This document shows, in pieces, positions 60,725 through 64,000 of a stretch of 64,000 nucleotides of DNA; positions within the stretch are counted from its first letter, which is position 1; every line of letters begins with the position of its first letter. The notes under the pieces are model-generated. The model had not been told where the DNA came from and searched no databases. It was given only the letters and a program-made list of their open reading frames with translations. Made by a program: the position numbers and the translations under genes. Source of the DNA: Paenibacillus sp. LHD-117 (GTDB lineage: Bacteria > Bacillota > Bacilli > Paenibacillales > Paenibacillaceae); assembly GCF_030929555.1 (NCBI RefSeq), contig NZ_JAVFVT010000014.1, positions 62,001 through 126,000 of the forward strand, given 5' to 3'.

Positions 60725-62470
60725 ATGGCAACGCAAAGCGCAACGCTAAAGTCGAAGGAAGAATTGATGGAAAAGTTCTCTAAGCCCGAGGTGATCTCGG
60801 GATCGGAAATATTGCTTCGCAGCCTTCTGCTCGAGGGAGTGGATTGCGTGTTCGGCTATCCCGGCGGCGCCGTCTTGTACATCTACGACGCGATGCACGG
60901 CAATCCCGATTTCAACCACTTGCTGACAAGGCATGAACAAGGCGCGATTCACGCGGCCGACGGTTATGCACGCGCAAGCGGCAAGGTCGGGGTATGCATC
61001 GCGACTTCCGGTCCAGGCGCGACGAATCTGGTTACGGGTATCGCCACCGCATACATGGATTCCGTGCCGCTCGTCGTCATTACGGGCAACGTCATGTCGA
61101 CGCTGATCGGCTCCGACGCTTTCCAAGAAGCGGACATTACCGGCATTACGATGCCGATCACGAAACACAGCTACTTGGTTCGCGACGTCGAAGATTTGCC
61201 GCGCGTTATCCATGAAGCGTTCCACATCGCGAACACGGGCCGCAAGGGTCCGGTCCTGATCGATATCCCGAAGGACGTATCCGCTGCGAAGACATTGTTT
61301 AAGCCGGTGACGGAAGTGAACATCCGCGGCTACAATCCGACGGTCAACCCGAACAAGCTTCAAGTGGACAAATTGATCAAGGCAATCCAAGAGTCGGAGC
61401 GTCCGGTCATCCTGGCAGGCGGCGGGATCGTTTACTCGGGGGCGCACGAGGAACTGCTGGAGTTCGTGACGAAAACCGAAATTCCGATTACGACGACGCT
61501 TCTCGGGCTCGGCGGCTTCCCAAGCGGGAACGAGCTGTGGATGGGCATGCCGGGCATGCACGGAACCTACACGGCCAATACGTCCATCCAGCAAGCGGAT
61601 CTTCTCATCAATATTGGAGCGCGCTTCGACGACCGCGTAACCGGCAAGCTGTCTGGCTTCGCACCGCTCGCGAAGATCGTTCACATCGACATCGATCCCG
61701 CGGAGATCGGCAAAAACGTGCCGACGGACATTCCGATCGTAGGCGACGTCAAAACCGTGTTAAGCCAGGCGAACAAAACCGCGGTACGCGCCGGCAAAGC
61801 GGATGCTTGGAGAGCAAAAATCCAAGACTCGAAAAAACAATATCCGTTCAGCTACAAGGATTCCGACACGGAACTGAAGCCGCAGTGGGTCGTGGAGATG
61901 ATCCACGAGACGACAAACGGCGACGCGATCGTAACGACCGACGTCGGCCAGCACCAGATGTGGGCGGCTCAATACTACAACTTCAACAAACCGCGTTCTT
62001 GGGTTACGTCCGGCGGCCTCGGCACGATGGGCTTCGGCTTCCCGTCGGCGATCGGCGCGCAGATGGCGAATCCGGATCGGGTGGTCGTATCGATCAACGG
62101 CGACGGCGGCATGCAAATGTGCGCACAGGAGCTGGCGATCTGCGCAATCAACAACATTCCGGTCAAGGTTGTTATCTTGAACAATCAGGTACTCGGCATG
62201 GTGCGCCAGTGGCAAGAGCTGATTCACGAGAACCGGTTCAGCCATATCGACCTTGCCGGCAGCCCCGACTTCGTTAAGCTGGCAGAAGCCTACGGCGTCA
62301 AAGGTTTCCGCGCCTCGAACAAAGAGGAATCCCGCCAAGTTTGGGAAGAAGCGCTCCGCCATCCAGGCCCTGCCGTCGTAGAGTTCGTCGTTCGCAGGGA
62401 CGAGAACGTTTATCCGATGGTTGCGCAAGGCAGCACCATTGACCAAATGATCATGGGGGATGCGGAATGA
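60725..62470 (+). CDS. ilvB: Acetolactate synthase, large subunit
   Basis: A 581-residue ThDP/FAD enzyme making acetolactate or acetohydroxybutyrate, the first shared step of Val, Leu and Ile synthesis. GVDCVFGYPGGAVLYIYDAM, HEQGAIHAADGYARASG (catalytic Glu) and the ThDP motif NGDGGMQMCAQELAICAINN near 458 are intact. AGGAGGAG lies before the ATG. It overlaps ilvN by four bases. Confidence 0.96.
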   Translation: MATQSATLKSKEELMEKFSKPEVISGSEILLRSLLLEGVDCVFGYPGGAVLYIYDAMHGNPDFNHLLTRHEQGAIHAADGYARASGKVGVCIATSGPGATNLVTGIATAYMDSVPLVVITGNVMSTLIGSDAFQEADITGITMPITKHSYLVRDVEDLPRVIHEAFHIANTGRKGPVLIDIPKDVSAAKTLFKPVTEVNIRGYNPTVNPNKLQVDKLIKAIQESERPVILAGGGIVYSGAHEELLEFVTKTEIPITTTLLGLGGFPSGNELWMGMPGMHGTYTANTSIQQADLLINIGARFDDRVTGKLSGFAPLAKIVHIDIDPAEIGKNVPTDIPIVGDVKTVLSQANKTAVRAGKADAWRAKIQDSKKQYPFSYKDSDTELKPQWVVEMIHETTNGDAIVTTDVGQHQMWAAQYYNFNKPRSWVTSGGLGTMGFGFPSAIGAQMANPDRVVVSINGDGGMQMCAQELAICAINNIPVKVVILNNQVLGMVRQWQELIHENRFSHIDLAGSPDFVKLAEAYGVKGFRASNKEESRQVWEEALRHPGPAVVEFVVRRDENVYPMVAQGSTIDQMIMGDAE

Positions 62471-62955
62471 AGAAACATACGATCGCAGTTATTGTGAACG
62501 ACCAGCCCGGCGTTCTGCAACGCGTATCCGGCCTGTTCGGACGCCGCGGCTTCAATATCGAGAGCATAACGGTAGGCACGAGCGAAGAGCAAGGATTATC
62601 ACGAATGGTCATCGTCACTACTGGCGATGACCACACGCTGGAGCAAATCACGAAACAATTGTACAAGCTGATCGATGTCATCAAGGTTATCGATCTTAGC
62701 GCGAATCCGATGGTAGGCCGTGAGCTGGCATTGATCAAAGTCCATGCAGAACCGGCAAGCCGACCTGAAATTCTGGGCGTCGTCGAGACGTTCCGGGCAG
62801 CGGTAGTCGATATCGGCACTCATTCGCTTATGGTTCAAGTCGTCGGGGACACCGAAAAAATCGATGCCATGATCGAGCTGCTGAAGCCTTATGGCATCCG
62901 TGAACTTTCGCGCACTGGTGTTACCGCGCTTAACCGCGGTAACGTGAAGCAATAG
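62467..62955 (+). CDS. ilvN: Acetolactate synthase, small subunit
   Basis: A 162-residue regulatory subunit. The ACT domain IAVIVNDQPGVLQRVSGLFG is at residues 5-24, with a C-terminal ALS_ss domain. It mediates valine feedback control on IlvB. The ATGA overlap with ilvB gives coupling. A 180-bp gap with a hairpin separates it from ilvC. Confidence 0.95.
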   Translation: MKKHTIAVIVNDQPGVLQRVSGLFGRRGFNIESITVGTSEEQGLSRMVIVTTGDDHTLEQITKQLYKLIDVIKVIDLSANPMVGRELALIKVHAEPASRPEILGVVETFRAAVVDIGTHSLMVQVVGDTEKIDAMIELLKPYGIRELSRTGVTALNRGNVKQ

Positions 62956-63029
62956 GTAATTCGATATCACGCCATAGGAAGATGTGCGGCAACGGGCTAT
63001 ATGATGGGAAACGAACAATGAAACAACAT

Positions 63030-63044
63030 CCCGCTTTGAGCGGG
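63030..63044 (+). promoter_or_regulatory. Hairpin between ilvN and ilvC
   Basis: CCCGCT-TTG-AGCGGG, without a T run. It may be an mRNA processing or stability element, as the gap (180 bp) is long for the operon. Confidence 0.4.
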
Positions 63045-63051
63045 AGTTTAA

Positions 63052-64000
<949 letters not shown>

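Overview
The window looks like a chromosomal segment of a spore-forming, moderately GC-rich Firmicute, most likely of the Paenibacillaceae (Paenibacillus or Cohnella type). This rests on the sporulation membrane protein YlbJ, Bacillus-type pairs (ccpN with the PPDK regulator; ytqA with mnmM), a Firmicute L20 leader with an AUU-start infC, a leucine T-box before ilvB, and strong AGGAGG ribosome sites. No rRNA, tRNA, CRISPR array, transposase or phage gene was seen. Most genes are core metabolism and housekeeping.

Layout. 1-5.6 kb: NAD kinase (cut by the window edge) and ylbJ on the minus strand, a tiny membrane peptide with its own promoter and terminator, truncated haemoglobin, a DUF2225 protein, a yycC pair, and oligoendopeptidase F. 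5.9-7.8 kb: ccpN (probable AUU start), PPDK regulatory protein, and ndk, which ends 3 bases before a MITE-like repeat. 8.2-18.7 kb: a complete Tad (type IVb pilus) locus: tadZ-tadA-tadB-tadC-flp-tadE-DUF5702-tadE-prepilin peptidase-DUF6382/FHA protein. 18.7-28.5 kb: epimerase, lipoprotein, DUF2621, endonuclease IV with an added C-terminal domain, purU, tkt, ppnP, five perfect-period 52-bp tandem repeats, DUF420, pgi, yvyE.

28.5-35.1 kb: a LacI-type regulator divergent from an ABC sugar importer with GH130 and DUF1861 enzymes, a probable beta-mannoside scavenging operon with visible operators. 35.2-39.1 kb: sulfate importer cysT-cysW-cysA-sbp behind a candidate CymR site. 39.2-43.5 kb: an iron-linked cluster: fur behind a PerR/Fur-type box, a Cys-rich CWC protein, a Cof phosphatase, an S41 protease, a DUF1450 protein with a Fur box on its -10, and ferritin. 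43.6-57.5 kb: acetyltransferase, membrane glycosyltransferase, S1C protease with a copper-amine-oxidase-type domain, radical SAM protein, manA, VOC protein, mnmM, ytqA, trmB, PAP2 phosphatase, GT4 and GT2 glycosyltransferases. 57.6-59.0 kb: L20 leader with infC-rpmI-rplT. 59.2-64 kb: a Gly-rich protein, an acetyltransferase and the T-box-controlled ilvB-ilvN-ilvC operon (ilvC cut by the window end).

The most unusual items are the Tad locus with its extra FHA protein and three differently built pseudopilins, the 180-bp repeat element abutting a shortened ndk, the 52-bp tandem array, the probable AUU start of ccpN, and the stacked regulatory palindromes at the mannoside operon. Everything is read by eye; no database search was run.
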